Positions 23,501-33,924 of a DNA stretch of 64,000 nucleotides are shown piece by piece. Source of the DNA: Carettochelys insculpta (taxonomy: Eukaryota > Chordata > Testudines > Carettochelyidae); the NCBI RefSeq assembly GCF_033958435.1, contig NC_134138.1, positions 191,987,298-192,051,297 of the forward strand, read 5' to 3'. The translations under genes and the position numbers were made by a program. The notes beneath the pieces are model-generated. The model did not search any database. It saw only the letters and a program-made list of their open reading frames with translations, and was not told the DNA's origin. The stretch's first letter is position 1. Each line of letters begins with the position of its first letter.

Positions 23501-25128
23501 TTTTACTTGCAGAGTTCCACTCTGTGCTGTGTTTTGCTCAAAGTTGGGGGACAATGAAGAGCATGTTCTTTGAGTTCATGAAATAACAGTTCACCTTAAT
23601 ACATACATTACACAGAGAGAGCGAGAATAACTATTCATTCTGCCCTGAGTCGCACAGTTCCAATACATAGTAATGAGTGAGCAAATTGTGTCAAGTGCCC
23701 TTTAAGAGTGACTTACGTGGCTGAGGCGTTCTAAATGCCTGCCTTTGTGCAATCACTGAAATAGTCAATGTTTCCGAATCCCCAATGCTGCTTAGGAGGC
23801 TGGGGCAAGGGAGATAGTTAAGGACCCTGACTGATTTCTTTGCATTTCCCCATCTGTCGGCAAGCCTTGACATTAGTTGCTTCCTCAGCAAGAAATCTCA
23901 AGATCAGGAGGAGGCACTGCAACATAGGCAGTGACTTTGGCACCCTCTGCGCTGAAGGAGATCTGCTATGTCCGCCTTAAATGGCTAGGAATCATAGTTT
24001 ATATGGTTCCTACTCCTTGTCTCCTTACAAAAAGGGAATTGCTTTTGGTTTTTCACACACTGATTTGAAAGCATTTCTAATAAGGCTGGAAAATGGCCAA
24101 TCTACTAACAGGTAACTAACAACTTACTAAGCAGAGAGGTAAAAACTTGTGAGGATGATGAAAAATCTAGAAGTTTTTTTTTTTCCTGGGGGGCAGTTAA
24201 TGCATTTTTATTTGTTGTTTTTGTTTTTAAACATTAAATCTTTTTTTTTCCCAACAGCAGTTTAACTGCCATAAACTGCCATCAACAGTGAAAGCAGCAT
24301 TTTCACAGCAGAAGTTTTCATATGGCAGTAGCCACAAAAAAAGCAGATTCCTGGATAACCCAATCAAAAGAAAAGTGAGTCAGAAAGGAAACATTTTAAG
24401 TCACCTTTAATATTGGAAGGCTTCATGTCGCAGAAATCAGAAAACAACAAGAATTACAGTTCTCATTAACTCATTATATCTTGACTAACTCCCCTGCACG
24501 GCACCATACATAGTCCTAGATATATTAGCTGTCTGCCTGGTAACAATCACAAAAAGATACGTGCAACGTAAGTGAATCAATATTACAATGAAATTGTAAT
24601 TTTTTTTATCTTTTGACTTCTATCTTTTAAATTTATAATGTTTATTTTACTTCAATAATATTTATTGTTGCACAAGTAAGGCGCTGCCACTAAACCATTA
24701 CTACTGGTAGTAGCTGCAGGCCAAATGCTGAAGACCTTAGTCTTAATCTGACCTAATTTAGGCAAAACTCCCACTGAACGCATCTAGAGTTTTTAAGTGA
24801 GTAAAAACATTTTGGTTTTCCTAAATGATCTCCAGTTTTAAGACAGAGACTAGTCTGATTTCTGCGATAAAACCAGACACTTGGGTATTGTAGGACCATA
24901 CATCCATGAACTGTTGTCATGGCCAGAGAATTGTGCTCAAAAATTAATCTGTTTTTAAAGTTACATTTTGAGCCTAAAAATAATCTCCTAAATTTGATCT
25001 GGGTTAGATCTATATAGTGGTGCTCTTGGACATTTGGACAGCCTGAAACAATGGTTCACAGAGAGGTGTGAGTTAGTCCCATTTATCACAACAGGCTTTA
25101 ACGCTGAAGTTTTAACAATAACTATATG
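20544..25128. other. No gene seen; one weak LINE trace
   Basis: Mostly AT-rich anonymous sequence, with GC-rich low-complexity DNA at about 22600-23200. The only coding trace is listed separately at 22175-22250. Confidence 0.5.
22175..22250 (+). pseudogene. Trace of a LINE (RTE/L2-like) ORF2
   Basis: The plus strand reads PLYGCETWVIF then HKRLKRYRQ, with two stops between. LLYGCETW followed by a basic H..RL.R..Q segment is typical of the region downstream of RT in RTE- and L2-type LINEs. It is too short to classify further. Confidence 0.45.
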
Positions 25129-25218
25129 AGACCTTATCTACAACAGGGAATTACATGTCTAGAACACACATTAATTAGCCTTATGTCAAACCACCTGAGT
25201 ATTCGGCGTAGACAAGGA
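25129..25218. repeat. Possible mini-MITE
   Basis: ACCTTATCTACAACAG at the left and GGCGTAGACAAGGA at the right form a weak inverted repeat (CCTTRTCTAC) around about 90 bp. No TSD was established. Confidence 0.3.
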
Positions 25219-25975
25219 CTGTCATGTGCCACATGAAAAGTTAGGGCCCCTCTAATATTCTAGAGTCCAATTTTGGAGTTTCTTTTTAAAATTCTCCAGC
25301 ATGCTGACAAGGTGGGGAGGTGTAACAACACAGTACTTAGCATCCAATCATATGCTTAGCTGAACACAGATCACACTGCACGAAGAGCAAAACGTACTAC
25401 ACTTCTAAGGGCCAGCATAAAGTTGTGTCCCACATAAGCCCCCTCAGGGCAGAGGTCTTTACTCAGATAGTTCAGAGCCCTTGTGCTTGACCTCTGCTCT
25501 AACAGGGGGCAAGAATGGCGGGGGGCTGTTTACCCTTTCATAACTCAATACGTACACTCATGTCTGCATTTACCAGAAGCTACTACAGGATTTCTAGCCT
25601 CTCAAAGGCCTGCAGAAACCAGTGGGCTTCGCTGCAAAATTTAGGTCAACCTTGATAAGCCTCCTAGGCATACTTTAACTCCTCTGTTTCGATGGGAGTC
25701 CCCAGTGGGCGTGGCTACACAGCTTTACAGTCTTTTTCTTAGCTTGTGAGCATACCTCAGTCTTTGAAGAAATGTTGCATTGTTAGTTTTGTGATATATT
25801 GTTTCTTTATGGCAGAGGCAACACTGTCCAGCTCCCTCTGATCTATGTAAAAAGAGTCAATATATAGTTCTTCCCAAGGCCTTAGTAACCAAGCATTGGT
25901 GTCTTAGCTGAGATTTCTGGGAGACAGGATTCCCTGCAAACTGTTTGGCCACTCGTCCTCAATGATTGAGGCATA

Positions 25976-26544
25976 TACAGTAGACCCCCAAGTTACGCAG
26001 AGGTTGCATTCCTCACAACCATCACATAACTCAAATTTTCTGCAAGTCGGGGGAGACAGGAAGCAGGTGGCAGCCTGGTTCCTGCCTCCCTTGGCCTTGC
26101 AGGATCTGGGAAACTGACCTGCCCACCAGGGCTGGTAAGTTTCCTGGCTCCAGAGTGACAGGGAGCAGGAACCAGGCAGCAGCCTGGTTCCCATCTCCCC
26201 GCTGCTTGCAGGACTCTGAAAACTGACCAGCACATGAGCTAGGTGAGCACACAGCTGTGGCAGCATGGTTTCTCCCAGCTGGGAGAAACTGCACCACAGC
26301 AGCTCTCTGCCCACCAGGCTCCCCCAGGTGGTCACTAACACAAGTTAAGTGCAAATCCAAAGCACTCCAGCCCAAGTTCTCCAGCTGGGGAAAGCAGGGA
26401 AAGAACCCCACCACAGTGGCTGTCTGCCCACCAGGCTCCCCCAGCTGGGGGAGCTGAGGGCTGGAGCCCTTTCAATTTGCACTTAACTCGTTTTAATGCA
26501 AGTTAAGTGCAAATCGAAATCACACGTACCAGGGGATTGCTGCA
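25976..26544. mobile_element. Palindrome-containing MITE, copy 1
   Basis: The ends TACAGTAGACCCCC and, in reverse, TGCAGCAATCCCC form an inverted repeat. An internal palindrome (GCACTTAACTCG...GTTAAGTGC) lies near 26477-26512. A related element in the opposite orientation is at 49110-49750. The interior includes approximate tandem duplications: CTGCCCACCAGGCTCCCCCA recurs at about 26306 and 26425. No protein domain in any frame. Confidence 0.6.
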
Positions 26545-28452
26545 ATGTAAGTCAACCAAGTTACAGCAGAAGAGAAACACTCCAACAGTCCAAGGACTGA
26601 AAAAACCCACGTAGATTTTGCTCATTGAGAGTCTTTATTTTGCAATGCGTCTCAAATCCTGAATGCAAATAAGTGAAAACACAGCCAGACTGATCTGACT
26701 GATGGCCAAGCATCAGTGAACAGATTGGCAACCACACAAAAGACCTAGTTTTGATCCTGGGAAGGGACTGCTTTTCCCCATGCCAGCTGGTATGAGGCAT
26801 ATTGCACAGGTGAAGCTCCCAGTTCTTTGAGAGCAATTCAATGGTCAGTAGGCCATCATACGTCTGCACCTTTGCAGCCCGATCTCATGGGTACTCTCTG
26901 AAAAAGATAATAAAGATTCCAATCCCAATTTCTGACCCTTAATGACCTGGCAAGGAAGTAAGTGACTGTAAATGGAGATTATACATAGCACTAAAGCAGA
27001 GGCAACCAAATTGAAGTGAGGGAAAAACAAAGGCACTGAGGAAGGTAACGTAAAGCTGCAACAGAGAAGGGGGTTTGGAAAATACTGAGCTCAAGTGGAT
27101 CTAAAACCAAAATAAAACAAACCATAAAAATGTTTTAAAAACAAAATTACAAACTCATGCTTCATCCTGATCACAGTTGGAATAACTTTGTTCTCTCCTT
27201 CATAGCAAATAGATACCATCTATGTAGGCATGGATAAAATAGGACAATATCTAAACCAGCCCACTTTGGATTTGTAGAAAACACATTCTAGTACTGCTAT
27301 AGTAGCAATTATTGGTGTCAGAAATGATCTGTTACTTGGCAGTCTAAGCCTGCTACAGACTGATCACACTGTGACATGACAACATGTTTCCATCAGTATC
27401 ATTCTTCTTTACTTTGCCTTCTAACTGTGAAATTCAAGAGACAATATTGAAAGATGCAAAGAGGAATAAGGATTTCCTCTGATCTATGTGTGGGGTTTTC
27501 TTACATCTATTTTTAGAATGTATTTTTTCCATTATTGATTCCTTAAAATAATTATGTTCAAGTGAACACTCAAAATTCAGTTAACAAGGATTAGATAGGT
27601 TTCACATACAAAGCTATACAACAGCTAGATAAACCCTTTACAGTCTACAGACATTCCCATGAGGAAAGACATGTCAGCAAAAATACAGAGCTTAGCAAAA
27701 CAAAATGTTTATTAAAATGTATCAATGTGTTTGGCACAACACTTACAAAGTTTACTGATTGAATCACAGAACAAAAAAATTAATGTGGCTTAAGAAGCAG
27801 AGGTGTACAATAAGTATGCTTTGAAATGTGTACTCTCTCATATATGATTTTACCATTTTAATGGAATCCAGCACTCTAAAAAGAAGCATTAGAAACTAAC
27901 ATTTTTCAAAACAGTGTAATATTTTAAATGAGCTTGCCTCTGGTTTGTCAATATCTTTGTTGACACCTATCTCAGAAAATTGCCTTTCAAAAATTTTAAT
28001 TTAACCTAGGTAACAAAAATTGTGTGGCCAACAGCCAATTAAATATATCTGTTATTCTTTTATTAATCTGAGGGTATCTGGAATCAATACCGAGCACATG
28101 GTTCAGTAACATACAGAGCATTCTGACAGTGAAAGAATGCTCGAAAGGATAAAAAGAAAAACTTTGTTATCTTGATCTCTCATTATAATCCACATGTCTA
28201 CATTCAGAGTTGTACTGGTTGAACTAAGAGTATTATTTTGAATAGATTAAGTATACCGGTGGAAAAGATATTCAGTTCTTATTTCACTTTAAATGAGGAT
28301 CGCTTTGAGGTTAGATTAAAAGATTAGGAACTGATTTAAATTAAATCAAAATAAGCGACTCAAACTGAAATAAGAATGTCCATGAAGGGGCTTGTGTGGT
28401 TTAACAAGAGCAATGCAAATATCTGTGCAGATAATCCCTGTTTATTATTGGT
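26545..28452. other. No gene seen
   Basis: AT-rich anonymous sequence with no recognised repeat or domain. Confidence 0.5.
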
Positions 28453-28760
28453 ACAGGTTGAACCTCTTTCATCCAGCACCCTCAAGACCTGACCAGTGCC
28501 AGAAAGAAGAAATTGCTGGACTATGGGAGGTCAATATTGTCAAGCACATTACCAGCACTTCCATTGCTTACTGGGCTCTTAGAAGACATTTGGGGTAAAT
28601 TACAGCTAAATAACAGCACAGGAAACTGAGAGACAGGACTGGTGGCTGTAAGCAAACTTTATGGGGCTACAGAAAACTTGGCCAAATCCGTGATAAGTGG
28701 TTGTCCACCTCACTAAAACCATGCTGTGTTATGGATGTTGCCAGATGAAAATGATCCATT
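28453..28760. repeat. MITE-like interspersed repeat
   Basis: The left end ACAGGTTGAACCTCTTTCAT and the right end around GATGTTGCCAGATGAAAATG are imperfect inverted repeats. The interior has the look of a widespread dispersed repeat. The superfamily is not determined. Confidence 0.5.
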
Positions 28761-28779
28761 AGCCTCAACACGGCCTGAG

Positions 28780-28945
28780 CTAAAAGCCAGCTGACTATTA
28801 GGCTGTAGAGGGGACTCATGCTCTCTTGCTGTAAGTGGTCTAAGTGTCACTGCATTAGATCAGCAAAAGACCTCTGAATAAAACCCAAATCTTCTGAATT
28901 CCAGCCCAGTGTCCCAGCCGCTGGACCACCCTGGCTCTCTGCAGA
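28780..28945 (-). repeat. tRNA-derived SINE fragment
   Basis: On the minus strand, AGGGTGGTCCAGCGGCTGGG followed by GACACTGGGCTGGAATTCAG looks like the A/B-box head of a tRNA-derived SINE. The 3' part is degenerate. Confidence 0.45.
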
Positions 28946-29292
28946 TAACTTATTATTTTTACCATGTACAATATCTGCACCTCAAAACCAGGAAGTTCTT
29001 TAATCCATATTTAAAATGTGCAGTGTTCTCTCAAATCTGGGTAAACACAGCTCTGTACAGGTACTGAATGATGTCCACCACCACTCTGACTGCAGGGCTG
29101 TTTTTGTTTATAAAGTGGCTACACTATAAATGCTGGCAGCTGTGTGCTACTAGTATGATAATGGAGACACTACAGCAACAAAAGAGGTTTTCCCATCCCT
29201 GCTGTTAGTCCACCCTTCAGGAAGCAGTGACTAATTCTTCCATCAACAGAGTGGTGTCTACACAATGGCTTAGGTCAACTGGACTACATCTC
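28946..29292. other. No gene seen
   Basis: Anonymous sequence up to the TCA target site of the Harbinger element. Confidence 0.5.
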
Positions 29293-29295
29293 TCA

Positions 29296-29470
29296 GGCTA
29301 CGTCTACATGTCCACGCTACATCGAAATAGCTAATTTCGATGTAGCGACATCGAAATAGGCTATTTCGATGAATAGCGTCTACACGTCCTCCAGGGCCGG
29401 CAATGTCGATGTTCAACTTCGACGTTGCGCAGCCCAACATCGAAATAGGCGCAGCGAGGGAACGTCTACA
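29296..29470. repeat. Left terminal and subterminal repeat region of copy A
   Basis: After the terminal inverted repeat there are many TTCGA/TCGAA-containing words, such as CATCGAAATAG and ACTTCGACGTT, in both orientations. They match words in the right end and in both MITEs. Such arrays are plausible binding sites for the element-encoded proteins. Confidence 0.8.
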
Positions 29471-29653
29471 CACCAAAGTAGCACACATAGAAATAGGGAT
29501 GCCAGGCACAGCTGCAGACAGGGTCACAGGGCGGACTAGCGCTTCCGGGGCAACAGCTAGCCGCTCCCTTAAAGGCCCCCTCCCAGACACACTCATCCTG
29601 CACAGCACGCGGTCTGAGGAGCCATAGGCACACAGACCCCGGGCGACTCAGTC

Positions 29654-31031
29654 ATGGACCCCCAGCAGCAGCAGCAGCAGCAGCAGCAGCCAGAGGTCCA
29701 CCCAGCCCTCCCGGCAGGAGCAGGGCTTGCCCTGCTCCATGACATGTGGGAGGCAGCTGAGCACCTCCTTGCTACACCGGAGGAGGAGCTGCCCCCAGGG
29801 CAGCAGGGCTCAACCCCTAACCCTGCAGCACCCCGCCCCACCCCGCCTCACACGCCGGCGGCTGTGGAGCTACCCCACCAGCACCGACTGGTGGAAGCGG
29901 CTGGTGCTTGGGGAGTGGGACGATGACCGCTGGCTCAGGAACTTCAGGATGAGCCAGCAGACATTTATGGAGCTGTGCCAGTGGCCCACCCCCGCACTCA
30001 GGCACCAGGACATGGCCATGCTGCGTGCCCTCACAGTGCAGAAACGGGTCGGCATCACTGTCTGGAAGCTGGCCACTCCCGACAGCTACCGATCCGTGGG
30101 GCAGCAGTTTGGTGTCGGCAAGGCCACCGTCGGGGCTGTCCTCATGGAGGTAAGAGAACCCACGGGGGGAGGGCAGGGGAGGGGAGGGGGGCCCGGGCAG
30201 AGGAGGGCAGGGCAGGGCCACGCACACCTTGCTCACCCCTCATTGGTGCTGTCCCATGTGCTTTCTCTGCAGGTTGTGCGTGCCATCAACGCCATGCTCC
30301 TGCACAGGCTCGTGAGGCTGGGGGACCCAGATGCCACCATCGCCGCCTTTGCCACCCTGGGCTTCCCCAACTGCTTCGGGGCTCTGGATGGGACTCACAT
30401 CCCCATCCACGCCCCGCATCACGGTGGAGGACGATACCTGAATCACAAGGGCTACCATTCTGTCATCCTCCAGGCCTTGGTGGACAGCCGGGGACGTTTC
30501 CAGGACATTTATGTGGGCTGGCCTGGCAGCACCCACGACGCCCGGGTTTTCCGGAACTCGGGCCTGTGCCGCCAGCTGGAGGCGGGGACCTACATCCCCC
30601 AGCGGGAGATCCCTCTGGGGGACACCACCATGCCCTTCTGCGTCATCGCAGATGCGGCATACCCCCTCCAGCCGTGGCTCATGCACCCGTACACGGGCCA
30701 TCTCTCCGCTAGCCAGGAGCGCTTCAACGAGCGCCTGAACCACGCGCGCCAGGTGGTGGAGCGCTCATTTGGTCGCCTCAAGGGACGCTGGAGATGTCTC
30801 CTGACCCGCCTGGATGCGGGCCCCAACAACATCCACCAGATTGTGGGTGCCTGCTGCGCCCTGCACAATTTGGTGGAGAGCAAGGGGGACACCTTTTTCC
30901 AGGGCTGGGCTGTGGAGGCCGGCAGGACAGATGTCCAGCCACCTGCTGCCCCCAGTCGGCAGGTGAACCCCAAAGGGACCCGGGTCCGGGAGGCCCTGCG
31001 GGCCCACTTCGATGATGAGGCCGCGGGGTGA
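29654..31031 (+). CDS. PIF/Harbinger (HARBI1-like) DDE transposase, one intron, one frameshift
   Basis: The start at 29654 (MDP followed by nine Gln encoded by CAG) is chosen because the MITEs keep the same ATG and Q-rich start. The catalytic domain is in another phase (starting with LWSYPTSTDWW near 29868), so a one-base shift lies within about 29800-29860. Exon 1 ends at 30149 (GAG|GTAAGA) and exon 2 starts at 30273 after CTCTGCAG. The DDE residues are intact: GALDGTHIPI, GSTHDARVF and RQVVERSFGRLKG. RWRCLLTRLD and CALHNLVE follow, as in HARBI1-type nucleases (DDE_Tnp_4). The role is to cut at the terminal inverted repeats. The gene converges with the MYB-like gene. It would be potentially functional apart from the N-terminal frameshift. 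Confidence 0.93.
30150..30272 (+). other. Intron of the copy A transposase (phase 0, 123 bp)
   Basis: Donor GAG|GTAAGA and acceptor TTTCTCTGCAG|GTT. The intron sits between ATVGAVLME and VVRAINAML. The intron is 41 codons long with no stop, so reading through it also stays open. Copy C has the same intron position with 169 bp, not divisible by three, where splicing is needed to keep phase. That is good evidence that it is a real intron. Confidence 0.85.
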
Positions 31032-31432
31032 ACTCTGCCCAGGCCCCCCACTGCCTGCCCCTTCCTCCACCACACTCCCTGCCCCAACGCCCACACCATG
31101 GAGCACCCCACCGCACCCCCTCCTCCCACTTTTCCTGGACAAATGACAGCACACACTTGTGGCTGAACTTAAACTTCTAGTTCTTTCAGAAGTTTTTTTT
31201 TTAACTGTAAATATATGAAACAAGAACAAACTATATGCAAACATGTGGAAACAAACTAATATGCACAAAAATAAAACAATACTAAGAAGCAAGTGTCCTC
31301 ATGAATAAAAAGAAAACCAGGGAGGATAAAGGGGAGAACTATTTACATGGGGGGGACGGGGCAAACGGGGGGCACCAAATAATAACTTTAAACTATATGC
31401 AAGGGGGGGGCCACATCCCGGGCCCCTCGCCC
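31032..31432. other. Convergent 3' region between the two genes of copy A
   Basis: No coding sequence. It contains AATAAA-type words on the plus strand (near 31270 and 31303), consistent with polyadenylation of the transposase transcript, and A/T-rich sequence at about 31185-31320 inside an otherwise GC-rich element. Confidence 0.5.
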
Positions 31433-33558
31433 CTATAGCCCGGCACTGGGCGTGGCCGGCCGGGAGCCCCGCCACGGTCGCAGCCCTGTCCGGGGCTGGC
31501 TGGGGGCGGGCCGGACCGGAAGATATGATGCCCGGCGAGTCTCAGGTGGCTCCAGGGGTCCCTCAGTGCTCCGGCCCTCGCCGGTGGGTGGCGGGGCGAC
31601 GGTGGATGGGACGGCGACGGGCGGAGCAGCTGGTGGTGGGGCTGGTGGAGCAGGCAGGGTGGGTGCTGCGGCGGCCAGCGCGGCATGGGGGGCCAGGTAG
31701 TCCACCAGGCGGTTAAAAGTCTCCATGTAGGCCCCCCATACCTCCTGGCGCCAGGCCAGTGCCCGCTCCTGCAGCTGCAGCTGCTGCTCCGCGACCTCCA
31801 GCTGCCGTCGGTGGATGGCCAGCAGCTGGGGGTCCGTCGCTGTCGGGTGGTGGTGGTGCGGGGTCCGCTGTCTAGCCCGCCGTGGGGCCGGTCGGTCCTC
31901 GGCTGAGGGGCTGGCCTGCAGCGATGGTCCTGGAGGGCTCTCCGGGACGACTGAGGCCTCGCTGGCGCTCTCTTCCGATCCTTCTGATGGTGCAGGTGCG
32001 GGACACAGGAGAGGAGGGGGGGAAGAAGAATGGAGACAGGCGTTAGTGTGGGCCCCGAGCCGTGGCCTTTGTCCCCCCAGCCCTGTGCTGCAGGTTCCCC
32101 ATCCCCCTCCCCTGGAGATGCTGCTGTGATGGATGGGGTTCAGGGGTCCCCCTGCCCTGCACCCCGTCCCCTGGTGGGAGCAACTCTCACTTCACCCCGC
32201 TTGACAGCCGGAGAGGTTTCTTAGGCCACAGATGCCCAGTTTCTCCCAGGAGTGACAACACCAGCTGTCGGAAGAGACAGTCCTTCCAACCCATCCTGGG
32301 GAGAAGACCCCAAGGGGTGGCCCTCTGGGATGCAGCTTTCCCCCTCCTCAGGCTGGCTGCCTTCCAGCTCTCCCTTCTCCTAGCCTCTACCTGTGGCCCC
32401 CGCCCTCCCCCCCACCAATTCCAAGCCAGCTCGGCTCCTCCCTCCTCTTTGTTCAGGGCAGAGGTGTCACCTGCCAGCTGTAGCCCCAGGATCCTCCTTT
32501 GCCCCTGGGAGCTATTTGGCTCTTGTTGCTCATATGTAGCCTGAGTCTCCCTTTTGCACTTCCCCCACTCCATCACATGCCACTGCTGCGGGGTGTGCCA
32601 CCCCCTCCTCCCGGGGGTCCCTCGAGGTTCCGCTCCCCCCTGGCCCGGGGATGGGGCATGGCACTGTCGTGCGGGGTGGGGGGGGCAGGGGCTGATGCAC
32701 TGCTGTGAGGGCCATGGCCCTGGTGTCCTTGGGGCCATGGCCATGTGAGCATGTGGGGGGCCCTGGACACATATCTATTACCCCCCGCCCCTCAAGCCCA
32801 GGGGTGTACACCAGAAGGGGGTACCTACCTGTCGGTCCGCTCCCACGGTCCGGAGATCCCCGGGGGGCGGAGGCCCGGCTGCTGCTCCGGGATGGCAGGA
32901 GGAGGATCTGCAGCCTGGATTCTGCGGAGGAGGAGCCCCCCGCCCCTCCTCCTCCTCCTCCTCCTGCCGCAATGTCCCGGGGGTGGCCTCCGGGGGGGGG
33001 CCCCCGGGGTGCGGGGCTTACCTCCGGGGCAGACTCTGGCTGCAGGGCCTGCTGGGGCTCGTCGGCCGAGGTGTCAAGGGTGGCCGGATGGGAGGAGGTG
33101 TGCCGGGGGCCCAGGATGTCCCTGAGCTCCCTGTAAAAGGGGCAAGTGACGGGGGCGGCCCCAGATCGGCTGGCCGCATCCCGGGCCCGGGAGTAACCCT
33201 GCCGCAGCTCCTTCACCTTACTCCTGATGTGATCAGGAGTGCGGGCAGGGTGACCCCGGGCAGCCAGGCCGTCAGCCAGCCGAGCGAATGCATCCGCGTT
33301 CCGCCTCTTGCTCCCCATTACCTGGAGCACCTCCTCCTCGCTCCAGAGCTCCAGCAGGTCCCGCAGCTCGGCCTCCGTCCAGGAGGGGCCCCGCTGCCAC
33401 TTGCCAGCCTGGCTGCCCGACTGGCTGGGCTGGCTGCCCTGGCTCCCCTTGGGGGGGGTCCCCTGGGGGCGCTGGGGGGGCTGCCGGGCAGCCATCGCAG
33501 CTGGGTGGGTGGCTGAGGGACGTGCAGGCTGGCCGCGTGTCTGGGCTGCCGCCTGCAC
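31433..33558 (-). CDS. MYB/SANT-like DNA-binding partner protein of Harbinger copy A
   Basis: Read from 33558 (or the inner ATG near 33495), exon 1 encodes a MYB/SANT-like domain: GPSWTEAELRDLLELW, then ADAFARLADGLAARGH, TPDHIRSKVKELRQGY and CPFYRELRDILG. A strong donor (GAG|GTAAGC) ends it at 33022. The frame happens to stay open into a glycine-rich stretch, probably intronic. After a pyrimidine tract a likely acceptor lies at 31984. Exon 2 encodes an acidic segment, a coiled-coil-like helix (RRQLEVAEQQLQLQERALAW) and a proline-rich tail ending at 31433. The phase between donor and acceptor does not fit cleanly, so the splice or a small frameshift is unresolved. The family role is binding the transposon ends and helping nuclear import and targeting of the transposase. 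Confidence 0.85.
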
Positions 33559-33699
33559 ATTCCCTCAGCTTCCTGCACAGGAAGGGAGGGGGAGGGGACC
33601 TTTAAGGGGCCGCTCCATGCGGCCACCATTGAGCTGAGGGGCTGGAGAGAGCGTCTCTCAACCCCTCAGCTGATGGCCGCCATGGAGGACCCGGCAATT

Positions 33700-33921
33700 T
33701 CGACGTTGCGGGACGCGCAACGACTACATGGTCCCTACTTCGACGTTGAACGTCGAAGTAGGGCGCTATTCCTATCCCCTCATGGGGTTAGCGACTTCGA
33801 CGTCTCACCGCCTAACGTCGAAGTTAACTTCGAAATAGCGCCCAACGTGTGTAGCCGTGATGGGCGCTATTTCGAAGTTAGTGCCGCTACTTCGAAGTAG
33901 CGTGCACGTGTAGACACGGCT
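33700..33921. repeat. Right terminal and subterminal repeat region of copy A
   Basis: A dense set of TTCGA-centred words, including the palindromes ACTTCGAAGT and TTCGACGTTGAACGTCGAA, precedes the terminal CGTGTAGACACGGCT. It is nearly identical in order to the left 280 bp of both MITEs. Confidence 0.85.
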
Positions 33922-33924
33922 TCA

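Larger units (their letters stand above)
29296..33921. mobile_element. Two-gene PIF/Harbinger transposon, copy A (4626 bp)
   Basis: The ends are inverted: GGCTACGTCTACATGTCCAC at left, and at right CGTGTAGACACGGCT, which is AGCCGTGTCTACACG in reverse. TCA is duplicated at 29293-29295 and 33922-33924, a 3-bp TSD as in PIF/Harbinger. Inside are a plus-strand DDE transposase and a convergent minus-strand MYB/SANT-like gene, the standard two-gene layout of animal Harbingers. The body is very GC- and CpG-rich compared with its flanks, which suggests a recent insertion. The two 710-bp MITEs share its ends. Confidence 0.95.

Noticed and set aside
25904..26457. Overlapping frames of 80-145 codons
   Set aside because: They lie within a MITE with repeated C/G-rich blocks, show no domain and differ between the approximate tandem copies.
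31445..33637. Many long overlapping open frames on both strands in the GC-rich Harbinger copy A
   Set aside because: They are shadows caused by high GC content. Only the DDE and MYB-like frames show conserved domains and splice signals.
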